From Choricystis sp. odSpoLacu1 (Eukaryota; Chlorophyta; Trebouxiophyceae), in contig OY253651.1 of the NCBI GenBank assembly GCA_958009055.1, positions 992,001 through 1,056,000 on the forward strand: a stretch of DNA of 64,000 nt, in the 5' to 3' direction. Made by a program: the position numbers and the translations under genes. Below, in pieces: positions 10,241 to 20,495 of the stretch (the first letter of the stretch is position 1; each line of letters opens with the position of its first letter). The notes below the pieces were generated by a model, which worked only from the letters and a program-made list of their open reading frames with translations, made no database searches and had not been told where the DNA came from.

Positions 10241-12751
10241 ATGCGTTCAACCTCCCGCGTGGCGTCCATGCTGACCAGCTGGGTGCGCGCCGGCGTGGCG
10301 CCGCCACGCAGCTCGCTGCCGCCGCATTTGCTCTCGCCCAGCCGCCCCTCCCCCCCCCGCCGCCGCCTGGCCGCCCTGGCCGCCCTGGCTGACGACGACG
10401 CCAAACAAAGAGCCCCCGCCCCCGGCCGCCTGGTGGAAGCCGTGCGCGGCGGCCGCACGTCCGTGCTGCTGCTGACGGAGGCCGACTCTAAGAAAAAGTG
10501 GGTCGCACTCACCCCCGACGGCGCCCGCACCACGGTCAAAGCGTCCGACGTGACGGCAGTGTTGCCGGGGGATGGACACGACAAGGCGGCGCTGGAGAAG
10601 GCGACGGCTGCCGCGGCGGCTGCGGTCGCGGACGACGGGGGACTGTTGCAAGACGCGTGGGAAATGTCGTCATCGACGCCTGCATCACCATCATCATCCA
10701 CTGGAACTCTCTCTTTGGCCGACCTGACCGACCTGCTGTATGGGCGGGCGGACGATCCCACTGCCGCGGCCGCTGCTCTAGCGCTCGCGTCGTCCCCCGA
10801 CGGCCGCGCCCTGTTCAAGAGGGTGGGGCGGACGCCCGCCCCCGCGTGGGAGGCGAGGCCGGAGCGTGACGTGGTGTCGTTGCGGGGGGCGGAAGCCGCG
10901 AAAGCGGCTGCCGCGGCCGCGGTGGACGCGGCGGTTGCCGCCCTCAAAACCGCGGCCGACGCGCCGGCCGCGGCCAAACCGACGCCTGAGGCATGGCAGG
11001 CCGGCCCACACGCCTCCTTCATAGAAGCGCTGGACGCGCTGGCCCTGGAGCGCGCCGACGGCGGCGCCGCGTCGGCCGCCGTGCCCCTGCTCCGCGCGCT
11101 GCGCCGCCCCCCCACGTCGGACGGGGCGGGCGCCCTGCTGTCTGCTGTCGGCTTCCGCCCCCCCCACGAACTGCCCAGCCTGCGGCGGGCGGGGCTCACC
11201 CCCGACTTTGGGCAGGAGGTGGAGCGCGCGGCGGCGCGGCTGGCCGCGTCGCCACCCGACGACCCTGACGCCTCTGGCCGCCTCGACATGACCACCACCC
11301 ACACCGTGTTCACGGTGGATGACGCTTCCACCACCGAGATCGATGACGGCCTGAGTGTGGAGCGGGATGGCAGTGGCAAGGCCATCGCCCTATGGGTACA
11401 CGTCGCCGACCCGTCGCGCTGGCTTCCCCCCCCCCCCGTCGCCGACGACGGCACCATCCTTGTGACCGAGGGTGACTCGGTCGCCCACCTGCTGTGCGAG
11501 GCCGCCCGCCGCACGCGCAGTGTGTACCTGCCCACGGGGTCCGTCCCCATGTTCCCGCGCGTGGTGTCCGACGGCCCCTTCTCCCTGCGCCCCGCCTCGG
11601 ACTCGCCCGCGCTCTCGGTGCGGCTGCCACTGTGTGACTGGGTGGCGGGTGGAGGGGTGGGCACCCCGGACGAGGCAGCAGTGGCTGCCGCCGCGGTCGC
11701 GGCGCGGGGTGCCACCATCCACGTCACCACCGTGCGCCCCGCCCACCGCTTGACGTATGACGCAGTCGACGCCATGCTGGCAGGCAGCGACACCACTCAC
11801 GCCGTCGCTGCCGATGCAGCGGTGGCGGACGCGTTTGCTCGCGCGCGCACCGCCGCTCGCTCGGCCGCCGGCGCGACCGTCGTCTCTCTGCCGGAAGCCG
11901 TGGTGGCGGTTGACGCTCCCGACGACGGCATCCCCACAATCACCGTCACCCAGATGGACACTGAAGCCAGCGTGGCGCGGCGCATGATCGCGGAGGCGGC
12001 CATCGCGGCGAATGAGGGGGTCGCGACTTTCGGTGCGGCGCGCGGCCTGCCGCTGCCCTACCGCGGCCAGCCGGCTCCGATGGAAACAGCAGAAAGTGGA
12101 GGCGACGACGACGATGAGTCCACCCCCACCGTCCCCGTCCCACCCGGCCTGTGCGCCGCCGCCGCGCTGCGGTCGACGATGGCGCGGTCGACCCTCTCCA
12201 CCGACGCGCCCGCCCGCCACGCGGGGCTGGGGCTGGCAGCCTACACCCAGGCCACATCGCCAATCAGGCGCTATGCCGATCTAGTTGCTCACTGGCAAGT
12301 CAAGGCGGTGCTGCGTGGGGAGGACCCCCCCTGGGGCGACTCGCGGGCGCTCTCAGCACACGTCACCTCCGTCTCTGCCGCCGCGCGCGAGCTGGCGGTC
12401 GCAGAGCGCGCCGCCACGGCGCACTGGTTGGCCCGCTACTTTGATGATGCAGTGGCGGCGGCGGCAGCAGCCAGGCGCCCCCCCCCTTCGTGGCGCGCGG
12501 TCGTGCTGCAGTGGGTGCGCGCCGACCTGGGCGTCGCCCGCGTGCTGCTCGAGGGACTGGGCGTGGAGACGACGGTGAGGTTGGTGCGCCCCGCCCGGCT
12601 GGGTGATGTCGTCACGCTGGCGGTGGGTGCCGCGGGTGATGTTGGACGGGGCGGGCCCTCGTTCGTGGACGTTTCGACGGGCGTGGAGGATGACGACGAG
12701 GAGGAGGAAGAGGAGGGAGCAGGCGGTGGCGGCAGCGAGGAGGAAGGGTGA
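10241..12751 (+). CDS. RNase II/R-family exoribonuclease, probably organellar
   Basis: 3'-to-5' exoribonuclease of the RNB family; nuclear-encoded plastid members (RNR1) mature rRNA and mRNA ends. Intronless, 836 aa. The first about 50 residues are Ser/Arg/Pro-rich and lack acidic residues, as in an organelle transit peptide. An RNB domain spans roughly 345-700: DDASTTEIDDGL carries the metal-binding Asp residues, HVADPSRWLP follows, and TQATSPIRRYADL is the conserved RNA-binding end. The C-terminus is S1-like followed by an acidic Glu/Asp tail. A C12 run inside the RNB domain (11426-11437) is in frame here, unlike similar runs in neighbouring genes. It could alternatively be a Dis3-like nuclear enzyme, but no PIN domain is seen. 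Confidence 0.88.
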   Translation: MRSTSRVASMLTSWVRAGVAPPRSSLPPHLLSPSRPSPPRRRLAALAALADDDAKQRAPAPGRLVEAVRGGRTSVLLLTEADSKKKWVALTPDGARTTVKASDVTAVLPGDGHDKAALEKATAAAAAAVADDGGLLQDAWEMSSSTPASPSSSTGTLSLADLTDLLYGRADDPTAAAAALALASSPDGRALFKRVGRTPAPAWEARPERDVVSLRGAEAAKAAAAAAVDAAVAALKTAADAPAAAKPTPEAWQAGPHASFIEALDALALERADGGAASAAVPLLRALRRPPTSDGAGALLSAVGFRPPHELPSLRRAGLTPDFGQEVERAAARLAASPPDDPDASGRLDMTTTHTVFTVDDASTTEIDDGLSVERDGSGKAIALWVHVADPSRWLPPPPVADDGTILVTEGDSVAHLLCEAARRTRSVYLPTGSVPMFPRVVSDGPFSLRPASDSPALSVRLPLCDWVAGGGVGTPDEAAVAAAAVAARGATIHVTTVRPAHRLTYDAVDAMLAGSDTTHAVAADAAVADAFARARTAARSAAGATVVSLPEAVVAVDAPDDGIPTITVTQMDTEASVARRMIAEAAIAANEGVATFGAARGLPLPYRGQPAPMETAESGGDDDDESTPTVPVPPGLCAAAALRSTMARSTLSTDAPARHAGLGLAAYTQATSPIRRYADLVAHWQVKAVLRGEDPPWGDSRALSAHVTSVSAAARELAVAERAATAHWLARYFDDAVAAAAAARRPPPSWRAVVLQWVRADLGVARVLLEGLGVETTVRLVRPARLGDVVTLAVGAAGDVGRGGPSFVDVSTGVEDDDEEEEEEGAGGGGSEEEG

Positions 12752-12958
12752 CTTGTTTTTCGTTGTTGTTATGTGATGGCGCGTGTCTCGGCGTCGGTGG
12801 TCTGAGGGGGTGAGGCGTCTCGGTAGTGCGAGACACACAAAAGGCCAGTCACAAGGGCGGCGCACAGGCCGGGCCGCGGCATTGGTTTTTCGAGGGCGCG
12901 GTGTCCCTCTCCCCCGCCCGCGGGCGCCGCTCGGGACCCCCCTCCCTCCCTCTCCACG

Positions 12959-15900
12959 ATGGACTTTCTCGGCACCCACAACCCGCACAAACGGCGCGTC
13001 GCCCTGGGCGGCGCCGGCGCGCGCGCCGCGACGCGCGAGGAGGCGCTGGCCGCGGCGCGCGCGGAGCGTGAAGCCCGCGCCGCCGGTCGCGCAGCGGCAG
13101 CGGCTGCCGTCATCATACAGAAGCAGTGGAGGCGGCGAGCTGGGGCCGCTGCCGCCCGGGCGGCCGTGTGGGCGGCCTGGGAAGCTGGGCGCGTGCCGCG
13201 CCTGGCCGGCGCCGCGTTTTGTGCCGACCCGGCGAGTCTGGATGGCGCGCGCGTGCTGGCTGCAGCGGCGGCTGAGTTCACGCGCAACGGCTGCGTCCTC
13301 TCCCCTGGAGACGGAGGCATCGCGTTCGCGGGCGCGGCCGCGCGCGCGCTGGTCTCGCACGCGCGCGCTCTGGCACCCGCTCTCGCCGCGCCGCGTGGGG
13401 CAGCCGCATCGGCCACGACACCCTTTGACGCGGCAGCGCTGGCGGAGACAGTGATGGTGTTGGTGGGGGAGGGCCGGGACTCGGCGACCGCGGCCGCGGC
13501 CGCCTTGGCCGCTGCACGCACGCTGTTCGACGCCGCCGACGCGCTGCTGCCTGCCGCCCCCGCCCCACCGGGCTCGCCACCGTCCCTGGCTGCCGCCCTT
13601 TTAGCCACTCTAACCGCTCGCTCGCTGGCGCTGGCTCGGTGCTCGCCCGCGGGGGCGGCCGCAGCGGCGGCCGCGCCGCGGTTGCTGGCTGCACGTGGGC
13701 TGGCAGCACGCGCCCCGGCGCTCACACCGCTCGCGCCCCGCCTCGCGACCGCCGCGACCGCCGCCGTCGTGGCGGCTGCGGGAGGCGCCGAACCCGGCAC
13801 TGCTGACGCCGCGGCCGCGCTGCAAACGTGGCTGCCACACGTCGCGGGTGGCGGCGCGGCCGCCGCCGCGGCCGCCGCCGCCAACGCTGCCACCGCGCTC
13901 GCCGCGGCGCCCCCCTCCCTGGACGCGGCCTCCGCCGCCACTCTGTGCACGGGCCTGGCGCTGCTGCTGGACGCCACGCCGCACGCGGCGCTGGGGGATC
14001 GGCCGCCGAAGGCTGGAGGCGGCAGCGACAGCAGCGACAGCGACGACGACGCGATGGCGGTCGACGCGTCGCCACTCTCACCCGCCGCCCACCTGTCGTT
14101 TGACGCTGACGCGTCCCCGCCGCCTCCACCCCCCGGCATCCACGCCCTGGCCTCGCCCCACCTGCTGGCGTCCCTGGTGGCCGCCGCCCTGCCCGACGGT
14201 GGCCCCGACCCTCTGCCAGCCGCGGTGCCACTCTGCACCTTTCTCGCGTCCCTGCTCGCCCGCCCCTGCCTGCGCCTGCCCGCCCTGGCGTCCCTGGCCG
14301 CCCTGCCCGACGCCATCCCCCGACTGTGGCGGCGCGCGCTGGCGCCCGCGTGGCGGTCTGCGTGCGCGAGCGGCAGTGGCGCGGCCGCTGCTTCAGCACC
14401 CGCCCTGCTGCCCCCACTCACCGTGCTGGCGCCCGCGGTGGCGACCGGGGTGGCGGCAGGGCGCCAGCTGCTGGCCCCGAGTGATGTGTGGAGCGCGAGC
14501 GCGCCACAGGAGGGGTTGCTGGCGTGTGCGCGAGACGCGGCGTGGGGGTTGCTGGGGGGTGGGTCGCTGGTGGGAGGAGACGCTGGCCCCGCTGGCTCCT
14601 CCACCACCGCCACCACCACAGCCAGCCCTGTCCTGGCCGCCGCCGCCGACCTGCTGCGCGCCCTGCACGACGCGTCCCCCCCGCTCGCCCCGCCTGACGC
14701 CTTCACCCCCCCCGCCCTCGCCGCCACCCCGGGCTCCGGCCGCGCCCTCGCCCTGCTGGCCCTGGACGCACGCCGCCGCCGCGACGGCGATGGTGGGCGG
14801 GCGTCCGCCCCCCAGTCCGCGGCTGCAGCGCGCGCCGCCCGCGTCCTGGCGGTCGCACCCTGCTTAGTCCCCTTCTCCGACCGCGCTGCAGCCTTCGCGG
14901 CGGCCTTGGCTGACGACGCGGACGCCGCCCTGCAGTCCTCCTTTACGGCCGCCCACGCGGCGGCGGCGTCGGGGCGGGTGGTGCCCCACCCCGCGGGCGG
15001 CGTCGCTGTGACCGTGCGCCGCTCGGCTGCGTTTGCTGATGCTTTCACCGCCCTGGGCCCCCTCCCCCCCGCCACCCTGAAAGGTGGCATCCGGGTCACC
15101 TTTGTGGATGAACATGGTGCAGAGGAAGCCGGAGTCGACGGAGGCGGCCTGTTCAAAGAGTTGTGTGAAGCGGTGGTGGCCGACGCCTTTTCTCCGTCCA
15201 CCGGCCTGTTCGTCGAGACTCCAGCCCGCGAGCTCGCAGTGGCCCCCGCCGCCGGCCTCACCCCCGCCGGCCGGGCTGCCCTCACCTTCTGCGGCCGCTT
15301 CCTGGGGCGCGTGCTGGCGGCGGGCGTGCTGGTGGAGCTGCCACTCGCGCGCGTGACGGTGAAACAGCTGCTGGGTGCCCCACTGGGGTTGGCCGATCTG
15401 CCGTCCCTGGACCCTCAACTGGCTGCCTCATTGACCCAGCTGCTGGCCGCCCCCCCGGCTGACGTGGATGCCGCGGGCCTCGTGTTTGCGCTGCCGGCCA
15501 GTGATGGTGGTGGTGGCAGCGACATCGAGCTCACCCCGGGCGGCGCCACCCGGTCCGTCACGGCGTCCAACCGGGTCGAGTTTGTGCACCGCGCCGCCCG
15601 CTTCTACCACGCGCGCGGCGGGCGCGCTGTTGCGGCAGCCGCCCTTGCCGCCGGCTTTGCCGCGTCCGTCCCCGCGCGCTCCTGGGCGCGCGCCTTTTCG
15701 GTGGCCGAGTTTGGCGCTCTCCTGGGGGGCGCCCCCGCCGCCATCAACGTGGACGACATGGAGGCGCACACCGTCTATGCAGGGGGGTATGGAAACGACC
15801 ACCCGATCATCCGCTCTCTTTGGGGCGCGCTGCGCACCATGACCCCCTCCCAAACGGGGGCCGTGCTGCGCTTTGTGACGGCGTGTGCGCGGCCGCCTCT

Positions 15901-16105
15901 GCTGGGGTTTGGCGCGTTGGCGCCGCCGTTGACCATTGCGCCGGCGGGGGACGACCCGTCGCGGTTGCCCAGCGCGGCGACGTGTGCGAACTTGTTGAAA
16001 CTGCCGCCGTATCGCTCTGTGGAGGAGGCCAGGAGCAAGCTGCTGTTGGCGGTGGAGGAGGGGGGGGGGGAGCTATGGGTTGAGTTAGAATGGTGGTGTG
16101 GGTGA
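12959..16105 (+). CDS. HECT-domain E3 ubiquitin ligase, UBE3B/UPL7-like
   Basis: Transfers ubiquitin from E2 to substrate through a Cys thioester. Single exon, 1048 aa. An IQ motif (VIIQKQWRRRA, about 50-60) near the N-terminus, a long Ala-rich helical middle and a C-terminal HECT domain (about 700-1048) match the UBE3B/UBE3C/UPL6-UPL7 architecture and length. Within HECT, GGIRVTFVDEHGAEEAGVDGGG is the start signature and TCANLLKLPPY contains the catalytic Cys (about 1007). A low-complexity Ser/Asp insert lies near 355-390. It follows the RNase gene by about 200 bp in the same direction. Confidence 0.93.
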   Translation: MDFLGTHNPHKRRVALGGAGARAATREEALAAARAEREARAAGRAAAAAAVIIQKQWRRRAGAAAARAAVWAAWEAGRVPRLAGAAFCADPASLDGARVLAAAAAEFTRNGCVLSPGDGGIAFAGAAARALVSHARALAPALAAPRGAAASATTPFDAAALAETVMVLVGEGRDSATAAAAALAAARTLFDAADALLPAAPAPPGSPPSLAAALLATLTARSLALARCSPAGAAAAAAAPRLLAARGLAARAPALTPLAPRLATAATAAVVAAAGGAEPGTADAAAALQTWLPHVAGGGAAAAAAAAANAATALAAAPPSLDAASAATLCTGLALLLDATPHAALGDRPPKAGGGSDSSDSDDDAMAVDASPLSPAAHLSFDADASPPPPPPGIHALASPHLLASLVAAALPDGGPDPLPAAVPLCTFLASLLARPCLRLPALASLAALPDAIPRLWRRALAPAWRSACASGSGAAAASAPALLPPLTVLAPAVATGVAAGRQLLAPSDVWSASAPQEGLLACARDAAWGLLGGGSLVGGDAGPAGSSTTATTTASPVLAAAADLLRALHDASPPLAPPDAFTPPALAATPGSGRALALLALDARRRRDGDGGRASAPQSAAAARAARVLAVAPCLVPFSDRAAAFAAALADDADAALQSSFTAAHAAAASGRVVPHPAGGVAVTVRRSAAFADAFTALGPLPPATLKGGIRVTFVDEHGAEEAGVDGGGLFKELCEAVVADAFSPSTGLFVETPARELAVAPAAGLTPAGRAALTFCGRFLGRVLAAGVLVELPLARVTVKQLLGAPLGLADLPSLDPQLAASLTQLLAAPPADVDAAGLVFALPASDGGGGSDIELTPGGATRSVTASNRVEFVHRAARFYHARGGRAVAAAALAAGFAASVPARSWARAFSVAEFGALLGGAPAAINVDDMEAHTVYAGGYGNDHPIIRSLWGALRTMTPSQTGAVLRFVTACARPPLLGFGALAPPLTIAPAGDDPSRLPSAATCANLLKLPPYRSVEEARSKLLLAVEEGGGELWVELEWWCG

Positions 16106-16443
16106 AGAGTGCAAAGGCAACCAGAGAAGCAGAGCGCGGAAGGTCCGAAGAGGTGGGCGTGTGTGGTCTGTCGGGGCGCTCACACCGAAACGCAAAGAAG
16201 CGGGGCTGGCCTCGGGTCCGCACCTCGGCGTCCGCCCCCCGCCCTCGCACGTGGGACCGCGCTGCGCAGTCTGCTCCCCCACGAGTGCCGAGCGGGTGTC
16301 GGAGGCCGAGGCGTGTGTGTGGCGCGTGGTGAGAGCGTGCGCCCTTGACGTCCATTGCCCCAGTCAGGAAAAAGCTCCCGCCTCGTCTGCCCCCCACCCC
16401 TCTCTTCCTCTCACGTTCCCGCGCCCAGTGCGCGAGTGAAACC
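16106..16443. other. intergenic spacer, HECT ligase to PI4K
   Basis: About 340 bp with no supported gene. It must hold the 3' region of the ligase and the promoter of the next gene. No motif is recognised. Confidence 0.5.
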
Positions 16444-18743
16444 ATGCAGGTACATTGCGGGGGACTGGGGGGCGGCAGCGCGTGGGTTGGGCCGCTTTCG
16501 GAATCCGACCTGGTACAAAAATGGGAGGGGCAAAAAAAAACGCTCTTCGCTCCCTTGAACCCACCCACCTTCCCTCCCCGCCCCCAAAATAGCCCACCAA
16601 ACCCCCACCCCCCCGCACCGTGCGCGGCTTCGACGTCGCGCCCACCCCGCCCACCGCCCCCTTCCCCGCGCGATCACCCTCTCCACCACCCGTCGCGGCG
16701 GCCGCGGCCCCTCACACGCCCCCCGTCGGCTTTGCCGGCTTCCTGGACCTCGTCCCCTCCTCCTGGGGCCCGCCCGGCGCTGGTGGCCTGGACACTGATG
16801 CTGCGGACGCGGAGGACCCATCCATCTCCCCCACCCCGCGCATCGAGTTTGGGGTGGCGACCGCGCGCAGGTCCCCCGCCGTCCTCGGCCTTGCGCGGTC
16901 TGTCGTCGCCGGCCTCCGCGCCGCCCAGGACCCGGAACCCTGCCGCGAGGGGCTGGGTGGCGCCTACTTCTTTGCGGACGCGGGCGGCGCCCGCGCCGCC
17001 ATCGTCAAGCCGTGCGACGAGGAGCCACTCGCGCCCAACAACCCGAAAGGGTTTGTCGGGCGGTCGCTGGGCGACCCGGGGCTCAAACCCTCGGTGCGCG
17101 TGGGGGAGGCCGCCATCCGGGATGTGGCTGCCTACCTGCTGGACCATGGTGGCGCGGCGCGGGTGCCGCCGACAGCACTGGTGCGGGTGACGCACCCCGT
17201 GTTTCACGTGGCAGCGGCAGTGACGCCCGCCCCTGCCGCCGCGCCATCGCCCGCTGCTGCTGGCGTGGGCGGCCTGCTGGCCGCCTCCCTGGCCTCCGCT
17301 GAAGCGCCAGTCGCGCCGGCGCGCGCGGCCCCCCCGCGCCGCGCCCCGCCTAAACTCGCGTCCCTGCAGCAATACGTGCCCCACGCGTGCGACGCGTCCG
17401 AACTCGGCCCCTCCTCCTTCGCCGTCGCCGACGTGCACGCCCTCGGCATCCTGGACCTGCGCACCCACAACACGGACCGGCACGCGGGGAACATCTTGGT
17501 GGTGCCCCATGCGGCAGACGCGGCTGCCCGCGCCCCGCCCCCCACCCCTTCCTCCCTCGCGCGTGGCGGCGCCACCCTCGTCCCCATCGACCACGGCTTC
17601 TGCCTGCCCGACACGCTGGAGCCCTTGTTCCTGGAGTGGCTGCACTGGCCCCAGGCCGCGCTGCCGTTCAGTGAGGGGGCGCGCCGGTACATCGCGGCCC
17701 TGGACGCCGACGCCGACGTCGCCCTCCTCCGCCGCGAGCTCCCCTCCCTCCGCGAAGGCGCCCTGCGCGTCCTACGCGTGTCCACCCTGGTCCTGCAGCG
17801 GGCTGCGGCGGCGGGGCTGACCCTGGCCGAGATTGGGGTCGCGTTTTCGCGGCCGCTGGTCGGGTTGGATGAAGAACCGTCCGAAGTCGAGAAACTGTGC
17901 TGGTCCGCGCGCGCAGAGGTGGACGCCATGCGCGGCATCGCCGGTGGGTACAGTGGCATGGCCTCCCGCCGGGACAGCGGTGCGTCGTCGACGACCGAGG
18001 TCGCGATGAGTGTGGATGGCGCGTCGCCGCCCCCGCCGCCGCGCGCCCCGGCCTCGCCGCCCGCCGCCCCCCCGCTGGCCGCCTTCTCGTCGCCCGCCCA
18101 GCACCGGGACGCGATGATGTTTGAGTTTGATGGCGGGGCGGCGGCGTCGCCCCGCCTGGCGCCCCCGATGCCGCACGCCAGCGGTTTCCTGCGGTCGCCC
18201 GCGCCACCGCCGCCGCCGCCGCTGCGCCCAGTCGCCTCCCCGCTGCTCGCCCTGGACCGCACCCTGTCGGGTGTCGCCCTGGGCTCGTCCGCCGAGAGCG
18301 CGCGGTCCAGCGCATACGTGCCGCCCCACCGGCGGGGCGGCGGCGGCGGCGGCGCGGGGTCGCTCTCGGCGACCGCCACGCCACCGCGCGCGCTGGCGAC
18401 GCGCGCGCCGCCCCCCCCTCCCCCCCCCGCCCCCCCCCCGCCCCCTCCCCTGGCCGCGTCCGCCGCTCCCGGCGCGGGCGGCGTGTGGGGCGTGCGCCCC
18501 ACCAGCGCGCGCGAGCGCCTGCGCTCCCGCGCGAGCGCGGCTGCAGTCGCGCCATCCGCCCCGCCCGCGTGCACGACCCCCCCTCCCGCGGGCGGCGTGT
18601 TCGACGGCCTGGAGGGCGACGACTGGGACGCATTCCTGGAGGCGGTGGAGGACCGCCTGACGGTCGCGCTGAGGTCGGGCGCGTGGCGCGCGGCGGGGCG
18701 GGCGGGGCTGCCACCCCTGGGCGCGTCATGCCCCCGCTTTTGA
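16444..18743 (+). CDS. type II phosphatidylinositol 4-kinase, plant gamma type
   Basis: PI3/PI4-kinase-fold protein of the PI4K-gamma group; some plant members phosphorylate proteins rather than lipid. The main exon is open from 16593 to 18743 (717 codons with stop). No ATG precedes the kinase domain in it, so I infer a 6-nt first exon ATGCAG (16444-16449) spliced with a GTACAT donor to 16593. Kinase signatures: GGAYFF, AIVKPCDEEP (ATP Lys), FVGRSLGDPGLK, HNTDRHAGNI (catalytic loop) and IDHGFCLPD (metal-binding). The C-terminal about 280 residues are a Pro/Ala/Ser-rich tail ending in an acidic helix (GDDWDAFLEAVEDRL). No ubiquitin-like repeat is visible, unlike several plant members. Confidence 0.85.
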
Positions 18744-18850
18744 TGTGTGCTTATTCTTTTATCTCCCGGCGTGGCCCTCTCGAGGCAGCGCCGGCTGTAC
18801 TTTTTTTGAGTGCCCCCCCTTTTCTTTGCTGGTGCTCGCCCCCCCTTTTT
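18744..18850. other. 3' flank of PI4K gene up to the gap
   Basis: Pyrimidine-rich 3' untranslated sequence with T runs. No gene is seen before the gap. Confidence 0.4.
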
Positions 18851-19050
18851 NNNNNNNNNNNNNNNNNNNNNNNNNNNNNNNNNNNNNNNNNNNNNNNNNN
18901 NNNNNNNNNNNNNNNNNNNNNNNNNNNNNNNNNNNNNNNNNNNNNNNNNNNNNNNNNNNNNNNNNNNNNNNNNNNNNNNNNNNNNNNNNNNNNNNNNNNN
19001 NNNNNNNNNNNNNNNNNNNNNNNNNNNNNNNNNNNNNNNNNNNNNNNNNN
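18851..19050. other. assembly gap of 200 N
   Basis: Exactly 200 undetermined bases, a conventional placeholder, so true distance is unknown. The C-terminal part of DDI1 should lie inside or across it. Confidence 0.99.
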
Positions 19051-20364
19051 CCCACGCGCGCGGCTGGGCGGCAGTTCATGCTCCGCCAAAAAGGGCAGCG
19101 CCACCCCCAGCTCCGGGAAGCGCAGGCCAGTTGGCGGGACCGACATCGATGGTTGGCGCGGTGGGCGCGCAGGGCGTCGAGGCCCTGAGTGTTGGGGGGG
19201 GGGAAGGGGAGGGGAAGGGTGAGAGGACGCACACAACGAACACACATCGATCAATGGTTTCCCTCTCTTGTCTCTTCACTCACCCAGCAAAAACGGCATC
19301 GACTAATCCTCCATGATGGTGATGGCCAGCGGGAAGAAGCTGGAGGATGAGGCGCCCCCCCCCGCCGCGCCGACAGGCACCGAGTGGACGCGGCCGACAA
19401 TCTTGCCCGACCCGACGCCGCGCGCGGTGCCCGCAAACCGCTCGTCAATCAGCCGCGCGATGCCGCACGTGTTGGCGTCGGCCAAGGACATGATGGTGCG
19501 TTGGGCGCCCGAGTCGACAAAGGCTTTCATGGGGACGCCGTTGACGGTCAAGTTGACGTACAACATGACTTGGGAGGAATCGAGGGAGGGTGAAAACGAG
19601 TGAGTGTCTTGAGACAAGAAATGATGTATCATTCTTTTCTCACCCGCCACCACCACCCCACCACCCTCCAAACCACTCACCAACATCGCCAAACGCTTCG
19701 GGCGCGTGTTCGACTGCGGCCTCATAGTTGGCTTCGACCGCTTGGCGGCGCAACAGTTCCTCGATCTTTTTTTGTGCCTCCGGGTTGAACGCGTCCGCGT
19801 TCAGGGCGTCGATTTCGGCGGCCACCGCGGCGGCGGCCGCGGCGCGCGGGTCGGCGGTCCGTTGGTGGGGAGGGGGCGCCGGGGCCGAGCCGGGCGCGCG
19901 CGGCAGGGACGCGGCGAGGCGGGCCAAAAGGGAGGGATCGCCAAAAAGGTTAGGCGGGGCTGGCGCACCGCCACCACCACCGCCACCACCACCGTCCACA
20001 AGCACAGCCAGCACGTCTCCGTCGGCGACGCCTGCAGCCGCGGCGGGGGTGGCAGGGGCGCCGACCAGGGGAGCACCATCCTTCATGAGCGTGGCCCGGC
20101 CGGCGGGCACGCCGGTGGCGGCCGCGACGGCGGCCGCCAGGTCGGCCAGGGTGGCGTCGGCGGGCACCTGTTGTGTGGGGGGGGGGGGGAGGGGAGGGGA
20201 GGAGGTTGTGTGTTGTCAGCAAAAACAGGGAGCACCCCCCCCCCGTCTCCCCCCCCAGCAACGCGGCCCGACACGTGGTGCGTGGGGTGTGCAGCTGCCA
20301 CACACACTCCGCCGCGTGTGTCCTCCGACACACATACACACACACGCAGCACGGCGCGCCCCCC

Positions 20365-20409
<45 letters not shown>

Positions 20410-20495
20410 ATTCAGGGACAGCACGGCGCGAGGCATCCAGTCCGACGCACCTCAACCGACGCGATGTTGTCGCCGCACGACAGCGTGATCTGCAT
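19051..20495 (-). CDS. DDI1: DDI1-like ubiquitin-receptor aspartyl protease, 3' end damaged
   Basis: Proteasome shuttle with an N-terminal ubiquitin-like domain and a retroviral-type aspartyl protease fold; a cellular gene, not a retroelement. Exons: 20495-20451 (MQITLSCGDNIASVE), 20167-19681, 19568-19284 and from 19184 into the gap. Exon 2 holds the ubiquitin-like domain and the linker ending EAFGDV; exon 3 has YVNLTVNGVPMKAFVDSGAQ, where DSG is catalytic. After ITIMED an in-frame TAG (19303-19305) stands where relatives have Gln, yet the frame continues with the conserved SMPFLLG up to the donor. In exon 4 the expected LDALRAHRAN and LPFLAEHELP segments lie in different frames. Errors near a contig end or a decayed copy are both possible. 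Intron 1 contains a C44 run. Confidence 0.78.
20366..20409. repeat. poly-C tract, 44 bases
   Basis: An uninterrupted run of C on the plus strand (poly-G on the coding strand) inside the first intron of DDI1. It is the longest homopolymer in the window, and its true length is unreliable. Confidence 0.9.

Noticed and set aside
10114..11796. 560-codon antisense frame over the RNase II/R gene
   Set aside because: No domain and composition typical of a shadow; the sense frame has the RNB motifs.
12769..15285. 838-codon open frame antisense to the HECT ligase
   Set aside because: Ala/Arg/Ser-rich shadow of a GC-rich gene; the sense frame has IQ and HECT motifs.
19303..20167. Retroviral-type aspartyl protease as evidence of a retroelement
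   Set aside because: It is joined to a ubiquitin-like domain in the order of cellular DDI1, with introns, and no reverse transcriptase or long terminal repeats are present.
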